A stretch of 49,654 bases of DNA, from assembly GCA_028712595.1 (NCBI GenBank), contig JAQTPS010000001.1, positions 29,132 through 78,785 of the forward strand. The letters are read 5' to 3'. Positions 28,051-37,236 of the stretch are shown piece after piece. Numbering within the stretch: the stretch's first letter is position 1; the number at the start of each line of letters is the position of its first letter. The notes beneath the pieces are model-generated. The model did no database searches. It was not told the origin of the DNA and saw only the letters and a program-made list of their open reading frames with translations. Made by a program: the position numbers and the translations under genes. This DNA comes from Minisyncoccota bacterium. GTDB lineage: Bacteria; Patescibacteriota; Minisyncoccia; Phycocordibacterales; UBA1550.

Positions 28051-28959
28051 TTATTTCCCTAGTAAAATATTTACTGCCTTCGTAATAATTGGCAACATAT
28101 CATCATACATATTTAAAGTGACAATGTCCGCAAGTTTAAACCATTTTGCATCGTCAAGCCCGCCACCAACTTTTTGAAGAGTAATTTCTTTGTATGGCGA
28201 TTCGGCAAGATAATATACAACCTGTTTTCTGGTCTTTCCTTTTTCTGGATGAGATGCAATGTACTCATTTTCGCCCAAGAGCTCTTTTGCGGCCACGGTC
28301 ATTCCAATTTCTTCGAGCACAATTCGCGCTATGGCCATCTTGTCTTCCTCCCCTTCCAAAAAATGCCCTTTGGAAAGCGTCCAGTGGCCAAAAATATCGT
28401 GTACGAGCCCCAAATATATGTCGTTTCCATCGCGAGCATACACTACCGCGCCTCCAAGCTTTTCAACTGGAAGCGGAGTATTATCCACCGCGCCAAATTT
28501 TACTTTTTTCTTGCTTGTCTCGTCTTTGCCGGGTTCACCAAGCTCCTTGTACACAGCGCCAAGAACTCCGTTTACAAATTTCCCGCTTGTTTCTCCGCCG
28601 AAAGTTTTTGCGAGCTCAATGGCTTCGTTGATGGCAACCTTTGCGGGCACTTCTCCGCGGTCTTCAAACAAAAGTTCATAAAGCCCGATGCGAAGAATGT
28701 TTCGGTCTACTAGCGCAATTTTTGCGATAGGCCAATCCGGAGCGGCTTTCTCAATAATGTTGTCGAGTTTTTCGCACTTCTCAACAATTCCGTGAAATAG
28801 TTTTCGAATAAATGAAATATCGCGAACTCCTGGAGCAAATTCGTTGGCGTTCCTAGAGAGGGATTCTTCAATCTGAAGATCGGTTAATTTCCCTTCGCGG
28901 AAATCCCATTCATAGAGGGTCTGCATTACGATACTTCTGGAAAGGTGTCGGTTGGCCAT
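28051..28959 (-). CDS. nusB: NusB transcription antitermination domain fused to a C-terminal Nudix domain
   Basis: N-term SRSIVMQTLYEWDF..VAINEAIELAKTFGGETSGKFVNGVLGAV (NusB); C-term GHFLEGEEDKMAIARIVLEEIGM Nudix-box-like. Confidence 0.87.
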   Translation of the reverse strand: MANRHLSRSIVMQTLYEWDFREGKLTDLQIEESLSRNANEFAPGVRDISFIRKLFHGIVEKCEKLDNIIEKAAPDWPIAKIALVDRNILRIGLYELLFEDRGEVPAKVAINEAIELAKTFGGETSGKFVNGVLGAVYKELGEPGKDETSKKKVKFGAVDNTPLPVEKLGGAVVYARDGNDIYLGLVHDIFGHWTLSKGHFLEGEEDKMAIARIVLEEIGMTVAAKELLGENEYIASHPEKGKTRKQVVYYLAESPYKEITLQKVGGGLDDAKWFKLADIVTLNMYDDMLPIITKAVNILLGK

Positions 28960-29028
28960 ATTTATGATATTTCAAAAATGTACTTAAGGTGAAGGTGACA
29001 AACAAAACCAAAACAAAACTACAAAATA

Positions 29029-29250
29029 TTATTTTGCGGTCTTTGCCGAAGCTCGCTTGTCTTTCTTCGCCATGCTTTTTGCTACTTTCAATATTGCTCT
29101 GCCACGATAAGTGCCACAATTTGTGCAAATCTGGTGACGCACGTGGAGAGTCGAGCATTTAACGCACTTAGAAAGACGGGCTCCATCGAGCGCGTGGTGA
29201 GAACGGCGATTCGCGGTATGTGCCCGCGTATGTCTCATTCGTACTACCAT
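29029..29250 (-). CDS. rpmF: 50S ribosomal protein L32
   Basis: RHTRAHTANRRSHHAL..KCVKCSTLHVRHQICTNCGTYRGR (zinc CxxC pairs). Confidence 0.92.
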   Translation of the reverse strand: MVVRMRHTRAHTANRRSHHALDGARLSKCVKCSTLHVRHQICTNCGTYRGRAILKVAKSMAKKDKRASAKTAK

Positions 29251-29284
29251 AGTTCTAGCACTATACCAAAAGCGGTGTAAATAA

Positions 29285-29911
29285 TCAAGCCCTGACGAGG
29301 TGCTTTAGAAAACTCTTCCTGTGGTGCGGGGTCAACCCGTGCTTTTTTATCATATTGTAATGCAAGTGTGTTCCGTACCCTTTGTGCTTCTCAAATCCAT
29401 ATTGGGGGAATTTTTTGCCGAGTTTTACCATAAGCGCATCACGAGTAACTTTCGCCACGATAGACGCAAGGGCGATTGAAAGTTCTTTTTCATCACCCTT
29501 GATGATAGTTTTCTGATTTTTGTATCGCTCGGGCGCGTAAAGTCCCCCGTCGAGAAGAACCAGCACCGAGTCCGGCGAATTTACTTTCATTTTCCCCCGA
29601 ACCCCTACGAGCGCTCTCTGAAGCGCCTTGCGTATTGCTTTTGAGAGACCAGCTCTGTCGATTTCAGAAGACGAAACAAAAGCAACCGCTGAAACGAGGA
29701 ATCCTTTCTCTTCCGCTCCTTTGATTTTTGCGAGCCACTCAACTCTTTTTTTGTGCGAGAGTTTTTTTGAATCTTTTACCACAGGGAAAAGTCGGGCAAC
29801 TTGTTTTTGGTGCTTTTTGTCTATTAGCACAGCCCCAACCGCAACCGGCCCAGCAAGCGGTCCGCGCCCAACTTCATCAATTCCAACAGTGTAGACAAAG
29901 CGTTTTTTCAC
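29285..29911 (-). CDS. rnhB: Ribonuclease HII
   Basis: VGIDEVGRGPLAGPVAVGAV, DSKKLSHKKR, ALASIVAKVTRD. Confidence 0.96.
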   Translation of the reverse strand: MKKRFVYTVGIDEVGRGPLAGPVAVGAVLIDKKHQKQVARLFPVVKDSKKLSHKKRVEWLAKIKGAEEKGFLVSAVAFVSSSEIDRAGLSKAIRKALQRALVGVRGKMKVNSPDSVLVLLDGGLYAPERYKNQKTIIKGDEKELSIALASIVAKVTRDALMVKLGKKFPQYGFEKHKGYGTHLHYNMIKKHGLTPHHRKSFLKHLVRA

Positions 29912-29983
29912 CTTTTTATTGTATCAAATTATTAAATTATAGAAGAATTTTTGAGCCAGAGAATTATCTGCTATTATGGAGGC

Positions 29984-32900
29984 ATGCATACGGAACCGAC
30001 TTTCATCCATCTCCACACACACTCTCACTATTCCCTTCTTGATGGATTGTCAAAGGTTGACGAAATGGTTCTTCTCGCAAAAAAATATGGAATGAATGCC
30101 ATTGGCCTCACCGACCACGGCAATATGTACGGCGCAATAGAGTTTTATAAAAAGTGTAAAGAAGCCGGCGTCAAACCAATCATCGGCTTGGAAGCATACG
30201 TCACAGCCGGTTCACTTCATGATAAACGCGCCGGCATAGACAACGAGCGTTTTCATCTCACCCTTCTCGCAAAAAACGAGCAGGGGTATAAAAATCTTGT
30301 GCGCCTAGTTACCATTTCCCAACTCGAGGGGTACTACTACAAACCTCGTCTTGATAAAAAAGTTCTGCGAGAATATAGCGAAGGCCTTATTTGCCTTTCG
30401 GGTTGTTTCGGTGGTGAATTTTCTGTGGCGCTTCGTCGTGGAGATATCGAAGGAGCGGAAAAAATTGCGCGCGAACATCAAGATATTTTTGGCAAAGATA
30501 ATTATTATCTGGAAATAATGCATCACCCCGGAGTAGAGGGTATAGAGGAGGTGCGACGAAATATTATTGCTTTAAGTAAAAAACTCGAGATTCCGCTAGT
30601 TGCCACACAGGACTCACATTATCTTCACAAAGAAGACCAGCGCGCCCACGAAACACTTCTTGCTGTTCAAACCGGCGTCGATCTTGGTAACGAGGATCGC
30701 TTTTCCATGGCATCTGATGATTATTCATTTATTGACACCGAAACCGCGCTCCAGTATTTCAAAGATGCGCCAGAAGCAGTGTGGAATACCCAAAAGATTG
30801 CAGATAAATGCAACATCGAACTGAGGCTCGGCACTTGGGTTTTCCCCAACTTCAAAATACCCGCAGATACAACATATAATGATGAACTTCGACGGCTTGT
30901 GTATGAAGGAATTTCTGTGCGTGAGCTTAACCCAAAAGATAAAGAACTTACTGATCGTATTGAATACGAACTTGGGGTTATTCGCAACAAAGGATACTCT
31001 CCTTACTTTCTCGTCGTGAGCGACCTTATACACTTTGCAAAAGAGCACGGAATTTTGACCTGCATCCGAGGGTCTGTCGCTGGTTCTATCACAACCTACC
31101 TTCTTGGAATTACGAATGTAAATCCCATCGAATACAAACTTCCATTTGAGCGTTTCCTAAACCCAGAGCGTCCGAGCGCGCCAGATATAGATATGGATTA
31201 TGCAGATACTCGTCGTGAAGAAGTTATAAATTACGCAAAAGAAAAATATGGCGCAGATCATGTGGCGCAGATTGGAACATTCGGTACGATGATGGCGCGT
31301 GGCGCGGTTCGCGATGTTGCGAGAGCATTGGGTCATCCATACGCTGTTGGAGACAAAATTTCCAAACTTATTCCAGAAGGCTCACAAGGTTTTCCAATGA
31401 CAATAGATGAAGCTCTTCGCATTGAGCCCGATCTAAATAAACTATACAAAGAAGACAGGATCGCCACAGAAATTATTGATCTCGCAAAACGCCTTGAAGG
31501 ATGCGTTAGGCACATTTCAGTGCATGCCGCGGGAGTTGTGATTGCTCCCCTTCCTCTATACGAGTTCACGCCAACCCAGCTTGACCCAAAAGGCGGAAAA
31601 ATTATTACTCAATATGATATGCACTCGGTTGAAGATGCCGGGCTATTAAAATTCGACTTTCTCGGAATCCGCAACCTTTCCATACTAAGCGATTCGGTGC
31701 GTCTCGTAAAAGAAAGATATGACAAAGAAATAGATCTCGAGAAAATTCCTCTGGATGACAAAAAGACTTTCTCAATGCTTGCCCTCGGAGAAACAATGGG
31801 ACTTTTTCAATTAAACGGAAGCGGAATGACAAGGTATCTCAAAGATCTCCAACCCTCGAGCATCCACGACATAAACGCGATGGTCGCCCTTTATCGACCG
31901 GGTCCGATGGAATCCATTCCGGAATACATCAAACGCAAGCATAAACCAAGTCTTGTGACATATATTGATCCGCGCATGGAAAGCATCCTCTCTACTTCGT
32001 ATGGTCTTATCACCTACCAAGACGACGTTATGATGATTGCGATTGAGCTTGCCGGATATTCATGGCTCGACGCGGACAAACTGCGCAAAGCTATGGGCAA
32101 AAAAATCCCTAGAGAAATGCAGGCGCAAAAAGAAAAACTCCTCAAAGGTTTCGTGCAGGGCGGTTTGACCCCGCAAAAAGCTACCGAGCTCTGGACCCTC
32201 ATCGAACCATTTGCCGCATACGGATTCAACAAAGCCCACGCCGCAAGCTACGGTCGTCTCGCCTACCAAACCGCTTATATGAAGGCAAATTATCCTTCCG
32301 AGTATATGACTGCGATACTCACCGCAGAATCGGGCGACATCGAAAAAATTGCAGAAATTATTACCGAATCAAAACGTATGGGTATTCCAATCTTGCCTCC
32401 TAATGTGAATGCAAGTTTTGGAGGGTTTACTATTGTCGATGCAAAGAAAGACGGAAAAGACCAACAGGAAATCCGTTTTGGGCTTTACACAATTAAAAAT
32501 CTCGGCACTGATATTTCAAACGCAATAATTGCCGAGCGCGAAGAGCACGGAAAATACAAATCCTTCGCGGATTTCCTCGAACGTATCCGCCACAAAAATT
32601 TAAATAAAAAATCTCTTGAGTCGCTCGTAAAATCAGGCGCGATGGATGACCTGGGCGAACGCGGATCAATGCTTGCAAACACCGAAGAGGCGCTTGCCTA
32701 CAACAGATCACAAGGCGAAGAAATGGCTGGACAGACTTCCCTTTTCGGAGCTATGGCAGACCAGGAAACTGTACCATCACTGCGCCTTAAACCAACAAAA
32801 CCGGCGGAAAAAAGAGATAAACTTGTTTGGGAAAAAGAACTTCTAGGATTGTTTGTGTCGGGACATCCGCTAGATGAGCATCGCGAAAAATTGACTGCGC

Positions 32901-33187
32901 TCGGCACAACAATAGAAGATATAAAAAAACTGCGTGAGGGAGCGACAGTTGTGGCTGGGGGTATCGTCGAAGATATCCGAGCAATACTTACAAAAAGAGG
33001 CGACAAAATGGCGTTTGTAAAACTCACCGACCAAACCGGTACTATCGAACTTGTGTTATTCCCAGAAGTATTTTTTACTCACAAAGAATTTTTTGAAGCT
33101 CCAGACCGTTGTATTAAAATCAAAGGCAAAATCTCCGAACGAAATGGCGACAAGAGCGTAATTGTGGAGAGGGTGAAAGAGCTTTAA
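29984..33187 (+). CDS. dnaE: DNA polymerase III subunit alpha
   Basis: PHP FIHLHTHSHYSLLDGLSK, PDIDMDYADTRREEVINY, C-terminal OB; ATG 29984 preceded by GGAGG. Confidence 0.96.
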   Translation: MHTEPTFIHLHTHSHYSLLDGLSKVDEMVLLAKKYGMNAIGLTDHGNMYGAIEFYKKCKEAGVKPIIGLEAYVTAGSLHDKRAGIDNERFHLTLLAKNEQGYKNLVRLVTISQLEGYYYKPRLDKKVLREYSEGLICLSGCFGGEFSVALRRGDIEGAEKIAREHQDIFGKDNYYLEIMHHPGVEGIEEVRRNIIALSKKLEIPLVATQDSHYLHKEDQRAHETLLAVQTGVDLGNEDRFSMASDDYSFIDTETALQYFKDAPEAVWNTQKIADKCNIELRLGTWVFPNFKIPADTTYNDELRRLVYEGISVRELNPKDKELTDRIEYELGVIRNKGYSPYFLVVSDLIHFAKEHGILTCIRGSVAGSITTYLLGITNVNPIEYKLPFERFLNPERPSAPDIDMDYADTRREEVINYAKEKYGADHVAQIGTFGTMMARGAVRDVARALGHPYAVGDKISKLIPEGSQGFPMTIDEALRIEPDLNKLYKEDRIATEIIDLAKRLEGCVRHISVHAAGVVIAPLPLYEFTPTQLDPKGGKIITQYDMHSVEDAGLLKFDFLGIRNLSILSDSVRLVKERYDKEIDLEKIPLDDKKTFSMLALGETMGLFQLNGSGMTRYLKDLQPSSIHDINAMVALYRPGPMESIPEYIKRKHKPSLVTYIDPRMESILSTSYGLITYQDDVMMIAIELAGYSWLDADKLRKAMGKKIPREMQAQKEKLLKGFVQGGLTPQKATELWTLIEPFAAYGFNKAHAASYGRLAYQTAYMKANYPSEYMTAILTAESGDIEKIAEIITESKRMGIPILPPNVNASFGGFTIVDAKKDGKDQQEIRFGLYTIKNLGTDISNAIIAEREEHGKYKSFADFLERIRHKNLNKKSLESLVKSGAMDDLGERGSMLANTEEALAYNRSQGEEMAGQTSLFGAMADQETVPSLRLKPTKPAEKRDKLVWEKELLGLFVSGHPLDEHREKLTALGTTIEDIKKLREGATVVAGGIVEDIRAILTKRGDKMAFVKLTDQTGTIELVLFPEVFFTHKEFFEAPDRCIKIKGKISERNGDKSVIVERVKEL

Positions 33188-33192
33188 AAAAA

Positions 33193-33225
33193 ATCCGGCC
33201 TTCGGGAAGAAAGCCGGACTTTTTT
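33193..33225 (+). terminator. Intrinsic terminator downstream of dnaE
   Basis: tccggccttcgggaagaaagccgga followed by cttttttat. Confidence 0.75.
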
Positions 33226-33248
33226 ATAATCTCTAGAACTTAAAAATA

Positions 33249-33467
33249 CTACTTGCAGGGCTTGCCGGTTGTGCTGTCAAAATTATCACCGACGTCACAC
33301 CCCGGAATACACTTGAGTCCTGTTGTCGGACTATACTTGTCGCCAGGTTCACACCCGGGAGAGAGCTTTACCCATCCGGAAATAGTTAAAATCAGAGAAA
33401 TTCCTATAATCACGAGGATGGCCATACTGACGGGGATGAGTATCTTGTAGTATTTTTTGATTTTCAT
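33249..33467 (-). CDS. Small membrane-anchored protein with two tandem Cys/GD/TTG motifs
   Basis: TM then GCEPGDKYSPTTGLKCIPGCDVGDNFDSTTGKPCK; start either 33485 or ATG 33467. Confidence 0.65.
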   Translation of the reverse strand: MKIKKYYKILIPVSMAILVIIGISLILTISGWVKLSPGCEPGDKYSPTTGLKCIPGCDVGDNFDSTTGKPCK

Positions 33468-33516
33468 ACCATATATTTCTATCATAAAACGAGGAAAAGA
33501 GCCATATCAACAAAAA

Positions 33517-33541
33517 ACGCCCCATTCAGATAGCGGGGCGT
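33517..33541 (-). terminator. Intrinsic terminator downstream of 33562..33789
   Basis: acgcccc-attcagatagc-ggggcgt; T-run on minus strand. Confidence 0.75.
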
Positions 33542-33561
33542 CTTGAAACCAGTATTCTCGA

Positions 33562-33789
33562 CTACGGCTTTGTGCTTGATGGCGCGCGAATGAACATTTC
33601 TCCTCTGTCTGTGTGGGTGGTAACCTTTTTTCCATTTGTACCACTCCAGTCAACCGCGAAGATGCCGTCAAGTGCGAGAAATAAGATGATGAGGAACACG
33701 AAGACAATGTTCGTCAATAGACTCTCTTTTTTGCTTGCTGGTTCTACTTCAACCTGCTTAAACTTGTAAGCGTGATACATTGGTGGCAT
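33562..33789 (-). CDS. Small single-pass membrane protein, unknown
   Basis: 75 aa, TM LTNIVFVFLIILFLALDGIFAV, flanked by its own terminator. Confidence 0.6.
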   Translation of the reverse strand: MPPMYHAYKFKQVEVEPASKKESLLTNIVFVFLIILFLALDGIFAVDWSGTNGKKVTTHTDRGEMFIRAPSSTKP

Positions 33790-33838
33790 AAAATTGGGTG
33801 AAGAAGATAAAGATTATTTCAGTGAATTTTTACGATTT

Positions 33839-33985
33839 TCACTTTTCGCCTTTCTTTTTCTTTTTAACACCGACTGTGTCGTCTACGCTTTTCTCGATTC
33901 CGCCTACAAGACGTCTTGCCAAGACCAATACCACTATCACGCCAGTAGACCAAAGAGCAATCTGAAAAAGTGTTTTCTTTTTCAT
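33839..33985 (-). CDS. 48-aa single-pass membrane protein with Lys-rich tail (not in supplied ORF track)
   Basis: Minus-strand ATG 33985: MKKKTLFQIALWSTGVIVVLVLARRLVGGIEKSVDDTVGVKKKKKGEK*. Confidence 0.55.
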   Translation of the reverse strand: MKKKTLFQIALWSTGVIVVLVLARRLVGGIEKSVDDTVGVKKKKKGEK

Positions 33986-34017
33986 AATGGGAGGGGAAGA
34001 AAAGGAAATAAAAAAAA

Positions 34018-34311
34018 CTATTTATGTTTTTTATCGTGTTCGTGCGAACCGATATATTCTTCTAGAATCCTTCTAATTCTAGGAAGCTCTTGAGAACGAA
34101 TAGGCCCTGTTTTTCTGGAAAGCCAAACTAATCTATTGCGTCCAATTTTTTCGAGTTTGATAAACAACTCTTTCGAGGAGTATTCTTTGTTCTTATCGAG
34201 ATGCCTAAATAATTCTAGGTAAAAAAATAGGCCCTTAAAGAAATCTTTATTCTCATTTATCCTCTTTTTCCAATGAGAAAATGCTTTCTTTGGGGTTATA
34301 CTAGAAGACAT
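34018..34311 (-). CDS. Hypothetical protein, 97 aa, basic
   Basis: Complete ORF with promoter-like sequence 34372..34399 upstream; no recognised family. Confidence 0.6.
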   Translation of the reverse strand: MSSSITPKKAFSHWKKRINENKDFFKGLFFYLELFRHLDKNKEYSSKELFIKLEKIGRNRLVWLSRKTGPIRSQELPRIRRILEEYIGSHEHDKKHK

Positions 34312-34371
34312 AAGAATTGAGGGAGAAGTGGGGAGATAAAACTATTTACAATGTGCGGGTTTCTACACATA

Positions 34372-34399
34372 TCTCTATCACAAAAACCCCAAAAGTCAA
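34372..34399 (-). promoter_or_regulatory. Putative promoter of 34018..34311 (TTGACT - 16 bp - TAGAGA)
   Basis: Minus strand TTGACTTTTGGGGTTTTTGTGATAGAGA, resembles the promoter at 35289..35316. Confidence 0.45.
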
Positions 34400-34427
34400 T
34401 CGAGGCGTTGTCTCGGCGCTCGGCAAA

Positions 34428-34456
34428 CAAAACCCCCATTATTTTCGATAACGGGG
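34428..34456 (-). terminator. Hairpin at the end of 34439..35218
   Basis: acccccattattttcgataacgggggt with T-run on minus strand. Confidence 0.65.
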
Positions 34457-35218
34457 GTAGTAGTTGCCTTCTATGTGTACTTTTTCTCTACTTTTTCTAA
34501 AGGCATCATCACTATCTTGAGCAAGGATAATTTTTATTTTCTCAAGGGTGCCTTGAGTTGTTTCGTCGGGCGAGGAATTGAAGTATTTGGAAAGAATAAT
34601 TCGCTCCAACTCTATAAGAGCGGGTTTCCAATCTTGTTCTTCTTTGCTTTCTAGCTTCGAGCAAAGTCTGCAAATTTTGGTGTCTTCTGGGTTACTGGGA
34701 TGCTTCAAAGTCTTCATCTTCTCTCGAGCAAGCCCCATAAGTCGTCTTGCTTCTCCCTCTGGGAAGTGAGAACTCATGTCGGTTTTTCCAAATCCCTCAT
34801 TTGGCAATCTAACATGAGAACTGAAGTACCAGTAAACCCATACACCCACAAAGAGCGCAACCTGACTGAAAAAATGGGTGGAACTTTTTATCTTATCTTC
34901 CCACAACTTAACTACATAGTTAATTTTGGGTGAGAAGTATACGATGCGAATTCCTTTCCGCTTAAGATCATCGTTGAAAGCATACTGGTCGTATTTCTCG
35001 AAAAGATTTTCCAGGTCTTTTTTTCGAAATTCTTTAACTTTGTCCGAAAAGAATTTGCTTGTGTCTTTTTTGCAACGAATTTCGTATAGTTCGCGCAAGA
35101 CAGGAATTAGGTAGGGGTTTGGTATCTTAGAGCAAACCCCTTGGGCTTCATCAACAGAGTAGCACACTGACACTCGTTGAACCCATTCATTGAGAACATC
35201 TTGATCGATGTTTTCCAT
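34439..35218 (-). CDS. Hypothetical protein with one central TM helix
   Basis: 259 aa ORF; TM FSQVALFVGVWVYWYFSS; own promoter and terminator; no recognised family. Confidence 0.65.
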   Translation of the reverse strand: MENIDQDVLNEWVQRVSVCYSVDEAQGVCSKIPNPYLIPVLRELYEIRCKKDTSKFFSDKVKEFRKKDLENLFEKYDQYAFNDDLKRKGIRIVYFSPKINYVVKLWEDKIKSSTHFFSQVALFVGVWVYWYFSSHVRLPNEGFGKTDMSSHFPEGEARRLMGLAREKMKTLKHPSNPEDTKICRLCSKLESKEEQDWKPALIELERIILSKYFNSSPDETTQGTLEKIKIILAQDSDDAFRKSREKVHIEGNYYPRYRK

Positions 35219-35288
35219 GATTACAGGGGGAAAAGGAAATAGAGATATAAGGTCTTATTAAAAAGAGCAGTTTTTATAAACCGACAAA

Positions 35289-35316
35289 ACTTTATCACGA
35301 CGTACCAAAAAGTCAA
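35289..35316 (-). promoter_or_regulatory. Putative promoter of 34439..35218 (TTGACT - 16 bp - TAAAGT, extended TGA)
   Basis: Minus strand TTGACTTTTTGGTACGTCGTGATAAAGT. Confidence 0.5.
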
Positions 35317-35388
35317 CCCAGCAAGCGTAAAAACCTAAAAAAGTAGAAAATTGTCAAAATCCCCTGAAGGTGTCATACTGATTAAGCT

Positions 35389-37152
35389 ATGACAAAAACA
35401 AACGAAAATATCCATAATATCCGCCACTCACTCGCCCACTTACTAGCTATCGCTGTACTCGAAAAAGACCCCGGCGCAAAACTCGCCATCGGACCCGTTA
35501 TTGATAACGGGTTTTACTATGACTTTGAATTTTCGAAGGGATATGTTCCTTCTGCGGAGGATTTAAAAGGTTTTCAAAAAGCGATGAAAAAAATGACCAA
35601 CAAAGATACAAAATTTGTTGGCAGTGAAATTTCTGTTTCGGACGCAAAGAAAATGTTCAAGAGTCAACCGTACAAAATTGAGCTCATAGAAGAACTCGAA
35701 AAGAAGGGCGAAAAAATAACTATCTACAAAACTGGCGACTTCACAGATCTTTGTATGGGCGGTCACGTAGAGAGTACAAAAGAAATCGACCCTGACTGTT
35801 TTGTTATAACGCACACAGCCGGCGCGTATTGGCGTGGAGATGAGAAAAACACAATGTTAACACGCGTCTATGGACTTGCATTTGAAAATGGCGCAGAACT
35901 TGATGCATATCAAAAACAGCAAGAAGAAGCAAAGAAGCGCGACCACCGTAAAATCGGCAAGGAACTAGGACTTTTCGTCTTTTCCGACCTTGTAGGCCCA
36001 GGTCTTCCCCTCTGGACACCAAAGGGTACGATGATACGCGAACTTTTGAATGACTACGTTTGGGAACTCCGCAGGGCAAAAGGTTACCAGAAAGTAACAA
36101 TCCCCCACATCACAAAAAAAGAACTTTACGAAACTTCAGGCCACTGGAAAAAGTTTTCTGAAGAACTTTTCAAAATAAATACTCGCGAGGGACATCTCTT
36201 TGCGATGAAGCCGATGAACTGTCCTCACCACACGCAGATTTTCGATTCCGCGCAAAGAAGCTACCGTGATATGCCACAAAGATATTGCGAGACAACTATG
36301 GTTTACCGAGATGAACAGTCCGGCGAGCTTTCAGGACTTTCACGCGTGCTTTCAATTACCCAAGACGATGCGCACGTATTTTGTCGCGAGAACCAAATAG
36401 AGCAGGAGGTCTTCGCAATTTGGGATATTATCGATACTTTTTACAAAGCATTCGGCTTTGAACTCAAGATTCGTTTTTCTCGTCACGATCCGGCAAACTT
36501 TGCGGAAAAACATACCGGTACAAAAGAAGTATGGGACAAAGCCGAAGGAGCAATGCGCGCGCTCATCGAAAAACGCGGAATTACTGACTACATAGACGGC
36601 AAAGGCGAAGCCGCAATGTACGGACCAAAAATTGACTTCATCACAAAGGATTCTCTTGGAAGAACTTTGCAGGTGGCAACAATTCAGCTCGACTTCAATC
36701 AACCGGCAAGTTTCAAACTTTCCTGCATAAACGAAAAGAGTGAAAAGGAACAAGTTGTTATGATTCACTGCGCTATTATGGGTTCCATTGAACGCTTTAC
36801 TTCAACAATGATAGAACACACTGGCGGTAACTTCCCTCTTTGGCTTTCACCCGTGCAAGTAAAAATTCTACCAGTTACAGAAAAGCATATAGAGTATGCA
36901 GACAAAGTTAAAAAAGAATTGGAGAGCGTCGGAATGCGTATTGAAGTGGACGCAAGCAACGACAGTTTGGGTAAACGCATCCGCAACGCAAAAGTAGAAA
37001 AAACTCCTTACATTTTGGTTCTCGGCGATAAAGAATTAGACGCTACTGCCGTGACCGCAGAACGACGCGACGGCGGACACATTGATGCAATGCCGTTAAA
37101 AGAATTCGTCTCTAAAACCAAAAAAGAAGTCGATTCGAAAGAAATTTGGTAG
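35389..37152 (+). CDS. thrS: Threonyl-tRNA synthetase (no N-terminal TGS domain)
   Basis: RHSLAHLLAIAV editing domain, MKPMNCPHHTQIF, VTAERRDGG; ORF starts directly at the editing domain. Confidence 0.95.
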   Translation: MTKTNENIHNIRHSLAHLLAIAVLEKDPGAKLAIGPVIDNGFYYDFEFSKGYVPSAEDLKGFQKAMKKMTNKDTKFVGSEISVSDAKKMFKSQPYKIELIEELEKKGEKITIYKTGDFTDLCMGGHVESTKEIDPDCFVITHTAGAYWRGDEKNTMLTRVYGLAFENGAELDAYQKQQEEAKKRDHRKIGKELGLFVFSDLVGPGLPLWTPKGTMIRELLNDYVWELRRAKGYQKVTIPHITKKELYETSGHWKKFSEELFKINTREGHLFAMKPMNCPHHTQIFDSAQRSYRDMPQRYCETTMVYRDEQSGELSGLSRVLSITQDDAHVFCRENQIEQEVFAIWDIIDTFYKAFGFELKIRFSRHDPANFAEKHTGTKEVWDKAEGAMRALIEKRGITDYIDGKGEAAMYGPKIDFITKDSLGRTLQVATIQLDFNQPASFKLSCINEKSEKEQVVMIHCAIMGSIERFTSTMIEHTGGNFPLWLSPVQVKILPVTEKHIEYADKVKKELESVGMRIEVDASNDSLGKRIRNAKVEKTPYILVLGDKELDATAVTAERRDGGHIDAMPLKEFVSKTKKEVDSKEIW

Positions 37153-37158
37153 AGTTCC

Positions 37159-37194
37159 AACTAAAAACACCGTCATATGACGGTGTTTTTAGTT
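37159..37194. terminator. Bidirectional terminator between convergent thrS and gyrB
   Basis: Perfect 36-bp palindrome aactaaaaacaccgtcatatgacggtgtttttagtt. Confidence 0.85.
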
Positions 37195-37236
37195 TATTGT
37201 TCTCCAACTGTTGAATCCATACTTTCAATTATAACA

